From NCBI GenBank assembly GCA_003387805.1, contig QGSR01000016.1, forward strand, positions 1-14,544: DNA of 14,544 nucleotides. Reading direction: 5' to 3'. The translations under genes were made by a program, and so were the position numbers. Below, piece after piece: positions 1 to 7,762 of this stretch. The stretch is from Bacillota bacterium (lineage in GTDB: Bacteria > Bacillota > Limnochordia > Limnochordales > ZCTH02-B6). How positions within the stretch are numbered: position 1 is the first letter of the stretch; each line of letters opens with the position of its first letter. The notes under the pieces were generated by a model. That model worked only from the letters and a program-made list of their open reading frames with translations, was not told where the DNA came from and did no database searches.

Positions 1-403
1 CCGCCACCGCCCGCCGGGACGGGTGGACCTGGATGTCGCTGAAGCCCACGTCGTCTGCCGCCGGCAAGGCGAATGCCTCGGCCAGCATCTCCGCCAGCTC
101 GGCCCGGGTCAGGGGCCGGCGGGCGGTCGGCTCGGGCACGCGGCCGGAAGCGGGCCCGGAGCTGGAACCGGGCGCCGTCGCAACGCCGGCCGTCGGCGCG
201 GCCGGCCCGGGCCTGGTGGCCGCCGGCCTTTCCGCGCCGGCCCCGGAAGCGGGCGGGAGCTGCGGGCCGGCATCGACGGCGGCGGCGGGTCCGGCCGGCG
301 CCGCGCCGTCGCCGAAGAGGCCCGACGCGCCGGCCATCAGGGCGGCCGCCAGCACCAAGGCCGCGGCCAGGGGCGCGGCCTTCTTTATGCTGAATCGGAG
401 CAT
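1..403 (-). CDS. Secreted SLH-domain protein, N-terminal 134 residues (partial)
   Basis: This reading frame is open from an ATG at 403 leftward to the window edge, so the C-terminal part is missing. The start is set by an AAAGGAT ribosome binding site seven bases upstream; an upstream in-frame ATG at 450 is blocked by a stop codon. Residues 1-27 look like a signal peptide: lysines at 7-8, an Ala/Leu core, and an AGA-type cleavage site. Residues 30-95 are a low-complexity Ala/Pro/Gly linker. From residue 96 the sequence resembles the start of an S-layer homology repeat (LTRAELAEMLAEAFAL, then a GFSDI stretch). SLH repeats attach proteins to cell-wall polymers, so this is probably an envelope protein. 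Its effector domain lies outside the window and its specific role cannot be named. It is transcribed divergently from polA across a 203-base gap. Confidence 0.72.
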   Translation of the reverse strand, partial: MLRFSIKKAAPLAAALVLAAALMAGASGLFGDGAAPAGPAAAVDAGPQLPPASGAGAERPAATRPGPAAPTAGVATAPGSSSGPASGRVPEPTARRPLTRAELAEMLAEAFALPAADDVGFSDIQVHPSRRAVA

Positions 404-552
404 GGTCGTCATCCTTTCCGCGATTCAGGAAGGGCACACGTATCGCTCATGGCTATTTTCGTGGCCGCCTTCCCGCACCCTTCATGCAAGTCCCGGCACC
501 GCCGGCGGCATCCTCCCGCGCTGGCGTTTTGTGGATCGGCCCGCCGCCATCG

Positions 553-561
553 TGCTATACT
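553..561 (+). promoter_or_regulatory. Extended -10 promoter for polA
   Basis: The string TGCTATACT carries an extended TGN element directly before a -10 hexamer (TATACT) that matches the sigma-A consensus at five of six bases. It stands out in GC-rich surroundings. No good -35 is visible at the usual 17-base spacing, which extended -10 promoters tolerate. Transcription would begin near 568 and give a leader of about 40 bases before polA at 607. I found no convincing promoter for the divergent SLH gene in the same gap. Confidence 0.6.
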
Positions 562-606
562 GAACGCAGTTCGCGCGGGAACCGTGCAGGCTGGAGGCGA
601 GCGGAC

Positions 607-3375
607 ATGTCCCACCGGCGGGAAAAAGTCGTCCTGATCGATGCGTACACCTTGATCCACCGGGCCTTCTACGCCCTGCCGCCGCTGCACACCTCGGGCG
701 GGGAGCCGACCAACGCGGTGCTGGGCTTTGCCAACATGCTGCTGGCGCTTTTGGACGAAGAGCGTCCGGAGTACGTGGCCGTCGCCTTTGACCGCTCGGG
801 CCCGACTTTTCGCGACGAGATGTTTGACGAATACAAGGCGCAGCGGCCGTCCATGCCGGAGGAGCTGCGCCCCCAGATCGCCCGGGCCGAGCAGTTTCTC
901 GAGGCCATGAACATCCCGGTGTTCGGCCGGCAAGGATACGAAGCCGACGATATGATCGGCACGCTGGCCCGGCAGGCCCGGGAGAAGGGTCTGGACGTGC
1001 TCATCGTCACCGGCGACCGGGACCTGTTGCAGCTGGTAGACGAGCGGGTGCACGTGCTGGTCACCCGGCGCGGCATCCGGGACATGCAGCGCATGGACCG
1101 GGAGGGCGTCATCGCGGCGCTGGGCGTGCCTCCGGAGCGGGTGACGGACCTCAAGGGCCTCATGGGCGACGCGTCGGACAACATTCCGGGCGTGCCCCGA
1201 ATCGGCCCCAAGACGGCCGTCAAGCTGCTGCAGGAGTACGGCACGCTGGAGAACGTGCTGGCCAACGCCCACGCCATCAAAGGGCAGGTGGGCGAAAACT
1301 TGCGGGCGTACGCCGACCAGGCCCGCCTCAGCAAAGAACTTTCCATTATTAAGACCGACGCGCCGGCCCGGTTTGACGAAGACGCGCTGCGCCGCCGGCC
1401 GCCGAACATGGAAGCCCTGACGGAACTGGCGGCGCAGCTGGAGTTCCGCACCTTGCTGGAGCGCATCCGCAAGCAGGCGGGCGCCGCAGAAGAAAGCGGC
1501 GGCGCGGACGGAAAGGCGGCGGCAGGGAGCCCTCCGGAACCGGCCGCGGCCGGCGCCGAGGTGGTGCGGGAGGCGGGCGCGCTGGAGCGGGCGTGTGCCC
1601 TGCTGGCCCGGGCGGAGGAGCCGCTGGTGGTGGCCGCGCTGGCGTCGGACGAAGACGCCATGCGGGCGGACATTATCGGCGTTTTGCTGGCCGCCGGGTC
1701 CGGCCGCTTCTACGTGCCGCTGGGCCACCAGGGCGCGGCCGCGGGCCCGCAGCTGCCTTGGGACCAGGTGCGGGCCGCCCTCACGCCGCTGCTGGAGGAC
1801 GGGGCCCAACCGAAGTGGTGCCACGACGCCAAGCGGCTCAGGACGCTGCTGCGCCGGGCCGGCACGGAGCTTTTGGGCGTCACCGTGGACACGATGCTCG
1901 CGTCCTATCTCGTCAACCCCGAAGGCAGCCACGATCTGCCCGACGCGTCCATGCGCTGGCTGGACCGGTTCGTGCCCACGTGGAAGCAGCGGCTCGGCGA
2001 CGCGGGCGCGGGCCGCAAAGCCGCCGACGCGGCGGCGCTGCCGCCCGAGGCCGCGGCCGCGGGGCTGGCCGAGGAGGCCGACGTCATCCGGGAGCTGGCT
2101 CCGGCGCTGGAGCGGCGCCTGCGGGCCGACGGCCTTTGGGAGCTGTACGAGGGCATCGAGCTGCCGCTGGTGGACGTCTTGCTGGATATGGAAATGCAGG
2201 GCGTCCGCATCGACGTGGACTACCTGGCGCGGCTGTCCGGCGAGCTGGACGGGCAGATTCAGGAGCTGGCCGCGTCCATTTACGAGCTGGCGGGCCAGGA
2301 GTTCAACATCAACTCGCCCAAGCAGCTCAGCGCGATTTTGTTCGACAAGCTGGGCCTGCCGGTGGTCAAACGCACGAAAACCGGGCCTTCCACGGATCAG
2401 GAAGTGCTGGAGACCCTGGCCGAGCAGCACGAACTGCCCCGAAAGCTCCTGGAGTACCGCCAGCTGACCAAGCTGAAGAGCACGTACATCGACGCGCTGC
2501 CGGCCCTGGTGCACCCGGAAACGGGGCGGGTGCACACCCACTTCAACCAGACGGTGGCGGCCACGGGCCGGCTCAGCAGCACCAATCCGAACCTGCAGAA
2601 CATTCCCGTGCGCACCGAGCAGGGCCGCCGCATCCGCAAGGCGTTCATCCCGTCGGAGCCCGGCTGGGTGCTGCTGAAGGCCGACTACTCGCAGATCGAG
2701 CTGCGGGTTTTGGCCCACATTTCCGGCGACGAGACCTTGATTGAGGCGTTCCGCCGGGGCGAGGACATTCACACCCGCACGGCCGCGGAAGTGTTCGGGC
2801 TGGACCCGGCCGAGGTGACGCCCGAGCGGCGGGAAGCGGCCAAAGCCATCAACTTCGGCATCGTGTACGGGATCAGCAGCTTCGGCCTGGCCAAAGGCAC
2901 GGGCCTCAGCCAGGAGGACGCGCAGCGCTACATCGACGCCTACTTCGCCCGCTACCCCGGCGTCAAACAGTACATCGAGAAGATCAAGGCCGTGGGCCGC
3001 GAGCAGGGGTACGTGACCACGCTGTTCAACCGGCGGCGCTACCTGCCGGATCTGAAGAGCCGCAACTTCGCCCGGCGCAGCTTCGCGGAGCGCACCGCGA
3101 TGAACACGCCCATTCAGGGCAGCGCGGCGGACATCATCAAGCTGGCCATGGTGGCGGCTCATCGGCGCCTGAAAGAGGAGGGGCTTCAGGCCCGCCTGCT
3201 GCTGCAGGTCCACGACGAGCTGGTGCTGGAGCTGCCCCGGGAGGAAGTGCCGCGGGCCGCGGCCCTCATCCGCGACTGCATGGCCAACGTGGTGGAGCTG
3301 GCGGTGCCGCTGGTGGTGGACATCGAGCAAGGGCCCAACTGGCTGGAAACGGAGCGTGTGCCCGGCCATGCCTGA
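607..3375 (+). CDS. polA: DNA polymerase I
   Basis: The 922-residue protein has the full family A layout and fills repair gaps and removes RNA primers. The N-terminal 5'-3' nuclease domain (about 1-295) carries Asp12, the EADD acid cluster, the TGDRDLLQL motif, and the helix-hairpin-helix stretch DNIPGVPRIGPKTA. An Ala/Gly-rich linker follows (about 305-350). The central domain at about 350-520 corresponds to the proofreading exonuclease but lacks the DxE motif; Asp407 in HDAKR remains, as in Bacillus-type enzymes, so proofreading is probably absent. Polymerase motifs are intact: DYSQIELR from Asp693, the O-helix with Lys746, Phe750 and Tyr754, and VHDE with Asp870 and Glu871. ATG 607 is chosen because GGAGG lies nine bases upstream and the nuclease fold begins immediately. 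Its last eight bases overlap mutM, suggesting coupled translation. Confidence 0.97.
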   Translation: MSHRREKVVLIDAYTLIHRAFYALPPLHTSGGEPTNAVLGFANMLLALLDEERPEYVAVAFDRSGPTFRDEMFDEYKAQRPSMPEELRPQIARAEQFLEAMNIPVFGRQGYEADDMIGTLARQAREKGLDVLIVTGDRDLLQLVDERVHVLVTRRGIRDMQRMDREGVIAALGVPPERVTDLKGLMGDASDNIPGVPRIGPKTAVKLLQEYGTLENVLANAHAIKGQVGENLRAYADQARLSKELSIIKTDAPARFDEDALRRRPPNMEALTELAAQLEFRTLLERIRKQAGAAEESGGADGKAAAGSPPEPAAAGAEVVREAGALERACALLARAEEPLVVAALASDEDAMRADIIGVLLAAGSGRFYVPLGHQGAAAGPQLPWDQVRAALTPLLEDGAQPKWCHDAKRLRTLLRRAGTELLGVTVDTMLASYLVNPEGSHDLPDASMRWLDRFVPTWKQRLGDAGAGRKAADAAALPPEAAAAGLAEEADVIRELAPALERRLRADGLWELYEGIELPLVDVLLDMEMQGVRIDVDYLARLSGELDGQIQELAASIYELAGQEFNINSPKQLSAILFDKLGLPVVKRTKTGPSTDQEVLETLAEQHELPRKLLEYRQLTKLKSTYIDALPALVHPETGRVHTHFNQTVAATGRLSSTNPNLQNIPVRTEQGRRIRKAFIPSEPGWVLLKADYSQIELRVLAHISGDETLIEAFRRGEDIHTRTAAEVFGLDPAEVTPERREAAKAINFGIVYGISSFGLAKGTGLSQEDAQRYIDAYFARYPGVKQYIEKIKAVGREQGYVTTLFNRRRYLPDLKSRNFARRSFAERTAMNTPIQGSAADIIKLAMVAAHRRLKEEGLQARLLLQVHDELVLELPREEVPRAAALIRDCMANVVELAVPLVVDIEQGPNWLETERVPGHA

Positions 3376-4246
3376 GCTTCCCGAGGTGGAGACGGTGCGG
3401 CGGCAGCTGGCGGCGGTGCTGCCGGGCCGGCGCATCGCCGGCGTGCGGGTGCGGCTGGCGCGGGTGCTGCAAAACGCCTCGCCGGAGGAGCTGGCGCGGC
3501 GGACGGCGGGGCGGGTTTTCGGCCCGCCCGGGCGGCGGGGCAAGTATTTGCTGCTCCCGCTCTTCCGGGCCGGCGGCGCGTCCGGGTCCGGCCCGGGGGC
3601 ACGCGCGGGTGCCGAGGAGGCCGGCGCGCGGCTGATCGTCCATCTGCGCATGACGGGCCGCCTGACGGTGGAGCCCGCCGGAGAGCCCGAAACGCCTTAC
3701 ACGCGGGTCGCGTTCTCCCTGGACGACGGTCAGGAACTGCGCTTCGCCGACGTGCGGACCTTCGGCACCATCCACCTGGTGGAGGACGGCCAGGAAGGCG
3801 GCCCGGCGGGTCTGGCCGCGCTGGGCCCCGAGCCTCTGGCGGACGAGTTCACGCCCGAGGTGCTGGCCGCGGCGCTGGCCGGCCGCCGGGCGCCCGTCAA
3901 GGCCGTGCTCTTGGATCAGCGCCGGGTGGCGGGCCTGGGCAACATTTACGCCGACGAGGCGCTGTTCGCCGCGGGCATTCATCCCCAGCGGCCCGCGGGC
4001 GGGCTGGCCCGGGCGGAGGTGGAGCGGCTGCACGAGGCGATTCGGACCGTGCTGGCGCGCGCCTTGGCCGAGGGTGGCACCACGTTCCGCGACTACGTCA
4101 ACGGCCGGGGCCAGCCCGGCGGCTTCCAGGCCTACTTGCAGGTCTACGGGCGGGCGGGCCGGCCGTGCCCGCGCTGCGGCGCCGCGATTGCGCGCCTGCG
4201 GGTGGCGGGAAGGGGGACCCACGTTTGCCTGACGTGTCAGACGTGA
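3368..4246 (+). CDS. mutM: Formamidopyrimidine-DNA glycosylase (Fpg/MutM)
   Basis: This bifunctional glycosylase/AP lyase removes 8-oxoguanine and ring-opened purines from DNA. The start must be ATG 3368, because the mature N-terminus has to be Pro2 followed by Glu3 (MPELPEVETV), the catalytic pair. A GTG at 3356 would add four residues and bury the proline. Other family features are Lys59 in the GRRGKY loop, the LIVHLRMTGRL strand, and GLGNIYADEALF of the helix-two-turn-helix. The C-terminal zinc finger uses Cys267, Cys270, Cys287 and Cys290, with the conserved Arg in the RGTHVC turn. At 292 residues it is slightly longer than typical (about 270), because of a Gly/Ala-rich loop at about 66-83. 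The gene overlaps polA by eight bases and coaE by 22, an arrangement that suits shared expression of repair functions. Confidence 0.97.
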   Translation: MPELPEVETVRRQLAAVLPGRRIAGVRVRLARVLQNASPEELARRTAGRVFGPPGRRGKYLLLPLFRAGGASGSGPGARAGAEEAGARLIVHLRMTGRLTVEPAGEPETPYTRVAFSLDDGQELRFADVRTFGTIHLVEDGQEGGPAGLAALGPEPLADEFTPEVLAAALAGRRAPVKAVLLDQRRVAGLGNIYADEALFAAGIHPQRPAGGLARAEVERLHEAIRTVLARALAEGGTTFRDYVNGRGQPGGFQAYLQVYGRAGRPCPRCGAAIARLRVAGRGTHVCLTCQT

Positions 4247-4872
4247 GCCGGCCGGCGGCCCGCCGCGGCATCGTGGCGGGCCTGACGGGCGGCATCGCCA
4301 GCGGCAAGTCCACCGTGGCCCGCATGTTCGCGGAGCTGGGCGCGGCCGTGGTCAGCGCGGACGAAATCGCCCGCGAAATCGTCGAGCCCGGGCAGCCGGC
4401 GTGGGAGGAGATTCGCGGCGCCTTCGGCGACGAGGTGCTGAACCCTGACGGCACGCTGAACCGCCGGCGGCTGGGCGCCATCGTCTTCGCGGACGAGGCC
4501 CGGCGGCGCCGGCTGGAGCGCATCACCCATCCTCGCATTCGCGAGGTGATGGCTCGCCGCATTGAGGACCTGGCGGCGGGCGGGACGCCCGTCATCGCCG
4601 AAATCCCGCTGCTGTTCGAAAGCGAGGCCAGCCTCTCGCTGGTGGACGTGGTCATCGTGGTGTACGCCGACCCGGAGCTGCAGCTGGAGCGGCTCATGGC
4701 CCGAGACGGTCTCGGCCGGGAGCAGGCCGAGGCCCGCATGGCCGCGCAAATGCCCATCGAGGAGAAGGTCATGCGCGCCGACTTCGTCATCGACAACGAC
4801 GGCGACCTGGAGCGGACCCGGGCCCAGGTCCGGCGGGTGTGGGAAGAGCTGGCGCGGGCCGGCCGGGACTGA
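4225..4872 (+). CDS. coaE: Dephospho-CoA kinase
   Basis: The enzyme phosphorylates the 3'-hydroxyl of dephospho-CoA with ATP, the last step of coenzyme A synthesis, in the cytoplasm. The protein has a P-loop, GLTGGIASGKST, at residues 19-30, followed by the VSADEIAREIV segment with the substrate-binding Asp. It also has the family's ITHPRIR and IPLLFE motifs in the CoA domain and lid. Length (215 residues) is normal. The start is set by a strong AAGGGGGA site at 4210-4217, seven bases before TTG 4225. GTG 4243, whose last two bases begin the mutM stop codon, is an alternative giving 209 residues. The gene overlaps the end of mutM, so translational coupling is likely. The polA-mutM-coaE order is common in Firmicutes. 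Confidence 0.95.
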   Translation: MPDVSDVSRPAARRGIVAGLTGGIASGKSTVARMFAELGAAVVSADEIAREIVEPGQPAWEEIRGAFGDEVLNPDGTLNRRRLGAIVFADEARRRRLERITHPRIREVMARRIEDLAAGGTPVIAEIPLLFESEASLSLVDVVIVVYADPELQLERLMARDGLGREQAEARMAAQMPIEEKVMRADFVIDNDGDLERTRAQVRRVWEELARAGRD

Positions 4873-4951
4873 CCGGGGCCGGCCGGCGCCGGGCATGGCG
4901 CGGCGGAACGCGGCATACGAATGGGCCGGGACGGCCGGGAGGATGGCTGTA

Positions 4952-5548
4952 TTGACCGACAACAGCCACGCGAGCAAAGTTCTATGGTTGGCGCTGGCGC
5001 TGGTGCTGCTGGCCGCCGCGCTCTTCAAACCGGCCTTGCGGCTTCTGTTTGCCATCGACTACACGGAGGAGATCGCCGCGGCCGCGGCGGCCTACGGGCT
5101 GGATCCGCTCTTGGTCGCTGCGGTGGTCAAGGTCGAAAGCGGCTTCAACGAACGGGCCCGCTCTCCCAAAGGCGCCCTGGGGCTCATGCAGGTCATGCCC
5201 GAGACGGGCGCGTGGGTGGCCCGGCAGCTGAGCTGGCCCGAATTTCATCCCGACATGCTCTACGATCCCGAGCGGAACCTGACCATCGGCACATGGTATT
5301 TGCGCCACCTGGCCAACACCTTCGACGGCAACCTGGTGGTGGCCCTGGCGGCGTACAACGCCGGCCAGACCCGGGTCCAACAGTGGCTGGCGGAGCAGCG
5401 CTGGGACGGCCGGGAGGAGACGCTGGCGGACATCCCCTTCGGCGAAACCCGCCGATACGTGCGACGGGTGCTGGACACGATGGATACGTACATCTGGCTG
5501 TACGACCACGGCCGGGAGCAGGTTTCGAATCCGGCCGAATCGAACTAA
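4952..5548 (+). CDS. Membrane-anchored lytic transglycosylase (SLT family)
   Basis: This is a small murein-cleaving enzyme that cuts the MurNAc-GlcNAc bond to form a 1,6-anhydro product. A single N-terminal hydrophobic segment (about 9-35) should anchor it in the cytoplasmic membrane with the catalytic domain outside. The Slt domain (about 36-190) has the catalytic Glu62 in VESGFN, GLMQVMP at 77-83 and AYNAG at 134-138, the standard goose-lysozyme-like set. A GGGAGG ribosome binding site directly abuts ATG 4943 but sits nine bases before TTG 4952, so TTG is preferred; the proteins differ by three residues. It lies 79 bases after coaE on the same strand. Clustering of such a gene behind polA-mutM-coaE occurs in other clostridial genomes. 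It could act in growth-linked wall turnover or in spore processes; the sequence does not decide. Confidence 0.9.
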   Translation: MTDNSHASKVLWLALALVLLAAALFKPALRLLFAIDYTEEIAAAAAAYGLDPLLVAAVVKVESGFNERARSPKGALGLMQVMPETGAWVARQLSWPEFHPDMLYDPERNLTIGTWYLRHLANTFDGNLVVALAAYNAGQTRVQQWLAEQRWDGREETLADIPFGETRRYVRRVLDTMDTYIWLYDHGREQVSNPAESN

Positions 5549-5613
5549 ACGGCAAGGCGGCGGAAGCGGCCGCCCAGCGGCGGGCCTGCCGCCGGGGCAA
5601 GGGAGGGCCCGGT

Positions 5614-6651
5614 GTGGGCATGGAATTGCGTTCGCTGGCCGACGTGGCGGCGTTCCGGGTGGACCAGACCCAGCGGTTTCACTCGGCTACCCATGAAGAA
5701 ATCGCCGCAGGCGCTACGGCCGACATCTACTTCGTGAAGACGCTGCAAGTGCTGCGCCATTTGGGCCTGGAGGAGAAGCGGGTCACCGCCGAGATTTTTC
5801 CGCGCCGGGGCGGCGTTTTGGCCGGCGTGGAGGAAGTGCGGCAGCTGCTGGAGGGCAAAGGCGTCGAGGTGTGGGCGTTGCCCGAGGGGGCCGAGTTCGG
5901 GCCCAAGGAAGTGGTCATGCGCATCGAGGGCCCCTACGGGCGCTTCGGGCTGTACGAGACGGCGCTCCTGGGCATGCTGGCCAGCGCCACCGGATGGGCC
6001 ACCGCGGCGCGGGAGGTCAAGGACGCGGCGGGGGACAAGCCCGTGGTCTGCTTCGGCGCGCGGCACGTGCATCCGGCGGTGGCCTCGGTCATGGAACGGG
6101 CGGCCATGATCGGCGGGGCCGACGGCGCGGCGTCCATCCTGGGCGCGAAGCTCCTGGGCCGCGAGCCCGTCGGGACCATGCCTCACGCGCTGTTTCTCAT
6201 CGTGGGCGACTCGGTGGAGGTGGCCCGGGCGTACGACGCCGCGATGCCGCCCGAGTCCCCCCGCACGGTGCTGGTGGACACGTTCAAGGACGAAGCCGAG
6301 GAGAGCCTGCGGGTGGCCGCGGCCCTGGGGGACAAGCTGGAGGCCGTGCGGCTGGACACGCCGGGCGAGCGGGGCGGCGTCACCCCGGCTTTGGTGGCGG
6401 AAGTACGGGCCCGGCTGGATCTGGCGGGCTACGGGCACGTCAAGATCATGGTGTCCGGGGGCATCACGCCCGAGCGCATTCCCGAGCTGTCCGCGGCCGG
6501 GGCCGACATGTTCGGCGTGGGCAGCTACATCTCCCGGGCCGCGCCCATCGACATGACCATGGACATCAAGGAAGTCGAAGGGCGTCCCGTAGCCAAGCGG
6601 GGGCGCATCCCGGGGCGCACGCCGGCGGAACGGCTGGAGAGGGTGCTTTGA
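5614..6651 (+). CDS. pncB: Nicotinate phosphoribosyltransferase
   Basis: The protein transfers the phosphoribosyl group of PRPP to nicotinate, giving nicotinate mononucleotide for NAD salvage. At 345 residues it belongs to the short form of the family, not the roughly 490-residue E. coli-like form. Visible family motifs are GARHVHP at 148-154, containing the histidines expected at the active site, GTMPHAL at 187-193, VDTFKDE from 221, and a C-terminal phosphate-binding VSGGI followed by GVGSYIS. The GGGAGGG site at 5601-5607 lies six bases before GTG 5614 and twelve before ATG 5620. I take GTG, but ATG, two codons later, is close to equal. It follows the transglycosylase after 65 bases with no visible terminator, so it probably shares the polA transcript. 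Quinolinate phosphoribosyltransferase is a fold relative but has different motifs. Confidence 0.9.
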   Translation: MGMELRSLADVAAFRVDQTQRFHSATHEEIAAGATADIYFVKTLQVLRHLGLEEKRVTAEIFPRRGGVLAGVEEVRQLLEGKGVEVWALPEGAEFGPKEVVMRIEGPYGRFGLYETALLGMLASATGWATAAREVKDAAGDKPVVCFGARHVHPAVASVMERAAMIGGADGAASILGAKLLGREPVGTMPHALFLIVGDSVEVARAYDAAMPPESPRTVLVDTFKDEAEESLRVAAALGDKLEAVRLDTPGERGGVTPALVAEVRARLDLAGYGHVKIMVSGGITPERIPELSAAGADMFGVGSYISRAAPIDMTMDIKEVEGRPVAKRGRIPGRTPAERLERVL

Positions 6652-6664
6652 GGGCAGGATTTCG

Positions 6665-6693
6665 CCGACAGAAAACGAATTAACGTGGATATT
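6665..6693 (+). promoter_or_regulatory. Possible sigma-A promoter for dppD-dppF
   Basis: In an unusually AT-rich patch, CCGACA (6665-6670) and GATATT (6688-6693) are separated by 17 bases. Each matches four of six bases of the TTGACA/TATAAT consensus. The predicted start near 6700 falls just before the repeated motif at 6702-6743. The match is moderate, and readthrough from pncB is also possible because no terminator is visible between them. Confidence 0.35.
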
Positions 6694-6701
6694 TGAGAGA
6701 T

Positions 6702-6743
6702 TCGTCGCACGAAGCGTGACTGTTCCTGCGTCGTCGCAACGAA
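6702..6743 (+). repeat. Two copies of a near-palindromic motif upstream of dppD
   Basis: TCGTCGCACGAA (6702-6713) and TCGTCGCAACGAA (6731-6743) are the same motif with one inserted A, starting 29 bases apart. The first copy sits inside a perfect short palindrome: TTCGT, then three bases, then ACGAA. The pair lies between the possible dpp promoter and the ribosome binding site at 6751-6758. The layout would suit an operator bound by a dimeric repressor or a small leader structure; that role is inference. Confidence 0.45.
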
Positions 6744-6765
6744 TCGGCTGAAGGAGGAACCGCCG

Positions 6766-7761
6766 TTGGCCCCTCTGTTGTCCGTGCGAGGACTGAAAAC
6801 GTACTTTCAATCCGAGGACGGCCTCGTGCCCGCCGTGGACGGCATCAGCTTCGACCTGGAGCGAGGCGGCGCGCTGGGCATCGTCGGCGAGTCCGGCTCC
6901 GGCAAGAGCGTGACGTCTCTGTCCATCATGCGGCTCATCCCGTCCCCGCCCGGGAAGATCGTCGCCGGCGAAATTTTGTTCGAAGGCGAAGACTTGCTCA
7001 AGAAGTCCGAGGCGGAGATGCGCAAAATTCGCGGCAATGATATTTCTATGATTTTCCAGGAGCCCATGACGTCTCTGAACCCGGTCTTCACTGTCGGCGA
7101 CCAGATCATGGAAGCCATCATGCTCCACCAGAGACTGGACAAGAAAGCCGCCCGGGAGAAGGCCATCGAAATGCTGAAGCTGGTGGGCATTCCGGAGCCG
7201 CAGCGTCGCGTGGACGAGTACCCGCACCAGCTGTCGGGCGGCATGCGGCAGCGGGTCATGATCGCCATGGCGCTGTCGTGCAACCCGAAGCTGCTCATCG
7301 CCGACGAGCCCACCACGGCGCTGGACGTGACCATTCAGGCCCAGATTCTGGACCTGATGCGGAAGCTGCGCGAGGAGCTGGGCACGGCCATCATCTTGAT
7401 TACGCACGATTTGGGCGTCATCGCGGAGATGGTGGAAGAAGTCATCGTCATGTACGCGGGGCAGATCGTGGAGCGCACGGACGTGCGGTCTTTGTTCCGC
7501 AGCCCGAAGCACCCGTATACGGAAGGGCTGCTGGGCTCCCTACCGAAGCTGGGCCAGAAGACCGAGCGGCTGCAGACCATCGAGGGCGTCGTCCCCAGCC
7601 CGTTCAACATGCCCGAGGGCTGCCGGTTCCACCCCCGGTGCAAGTACGCGCGGGACATCTGCGCGGTGGAGCAGCCGGAACTTCTGAAGCTGGCGGAAGG
7701 CCACGAAGCGGCGTGCTTCATCCACACGGACTACAAGTCGATGCGGGAGAAGGTGGGTTAA
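6766..7761 (+). CDS. dppD: Oligopeptide/dipeptide ABC importer ATPase (DppD/OppD type)
   Basis: This cytoplasmic ATPase powers peptide or related-solute uptake as half of a heterodimer. Residues 41-48 form Walker A (GESGSGKS), Gln98 lies in the Q-loop [15 protein letters not shown] at 156-160 is the signature, LLIADEP is Walker B, and the switch histidine is in THDLG. The C-terminal oligopeptide-transporter extension holds four cysteines (286, 292, 299, 317) in a spacing common to this subfamily, possibly for metal or iron-sulfur binding. Length (331) is typical. The start is TTG 6766, set by AAGGAGGA seven bases upstream. dppF follows with one base between stop and start. The usual permease and binding-protein genes are not adjacent, so the partners must be elsewhere. 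Substrate could be di- or oligopeptides, nickel or sugars; the ATPase alone cannot tell. Confidence 0.93.
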   Translation: MAPLLSVRGLKTYFQSEDGLVPAVDGISFDLERGGALGIVGESGSGKSVTSLSIMRLIPSPPGKIVAGEILFEGEDLLKKSEAEMRKIRGNDISMIFQEPMTSLNPVFTVGDQIMEAIMLHQRLDKKAAREKAIEMLKLVGIPEPQRRVDEYPHQLSGGMRQRVMIAMALSCNPKLLIADEPTTALDVTIQAQILDLMRKLREELGTAIILITHDLGVIAEMVEEVIVMYAGQIVERTDVRSLFRSPKHPYTEGLLGSLPKLGQKTERLQTIEGVVPSPFNMPEGCRFHPRCKYARDICAVEQPELLKLAEGHEAACFIHTDYKSMREKVG

Positions 7762-7762
7762 C

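Noticed and set aside
484..606. Upstream in-frame start extending PolA by 41 residues
   Set aside because: The extension would begin upstream of the predicted transcript start, has no ribosome binding site, and adds residues not seen in the family.
409..3651. Very long open frame on the minus strand opposite polA (1080 codons)
   Set aside because: It mirrors the polA codons: GC-rich third positions suppress stops on the other strand. Its predicted product is a low-complexity Arg/His/Gln-rich string with no domain, while the plus strand encodes a complete polymerase.
5578..5594. Six-pair GC hairpin between the transglycosylase and pncB as a terminator
   Set aside because: It has no U-tract, and short GC stems are expected by chance here.
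4921..5613. Upstream in-frame extension of pncB running through the transglycosylase gene
   Set aside because: The transglycosylase occupies this stretch in another frame with all catalytic motifs, and a strong ribosome binding site sits just before 5614.
5545..7512. Long minus-strand frame opposite pncB and dppD
   Set aside because: It is an antisense shadow with no recognisable motif and crosses two well-supported genes and their intergenic gap.
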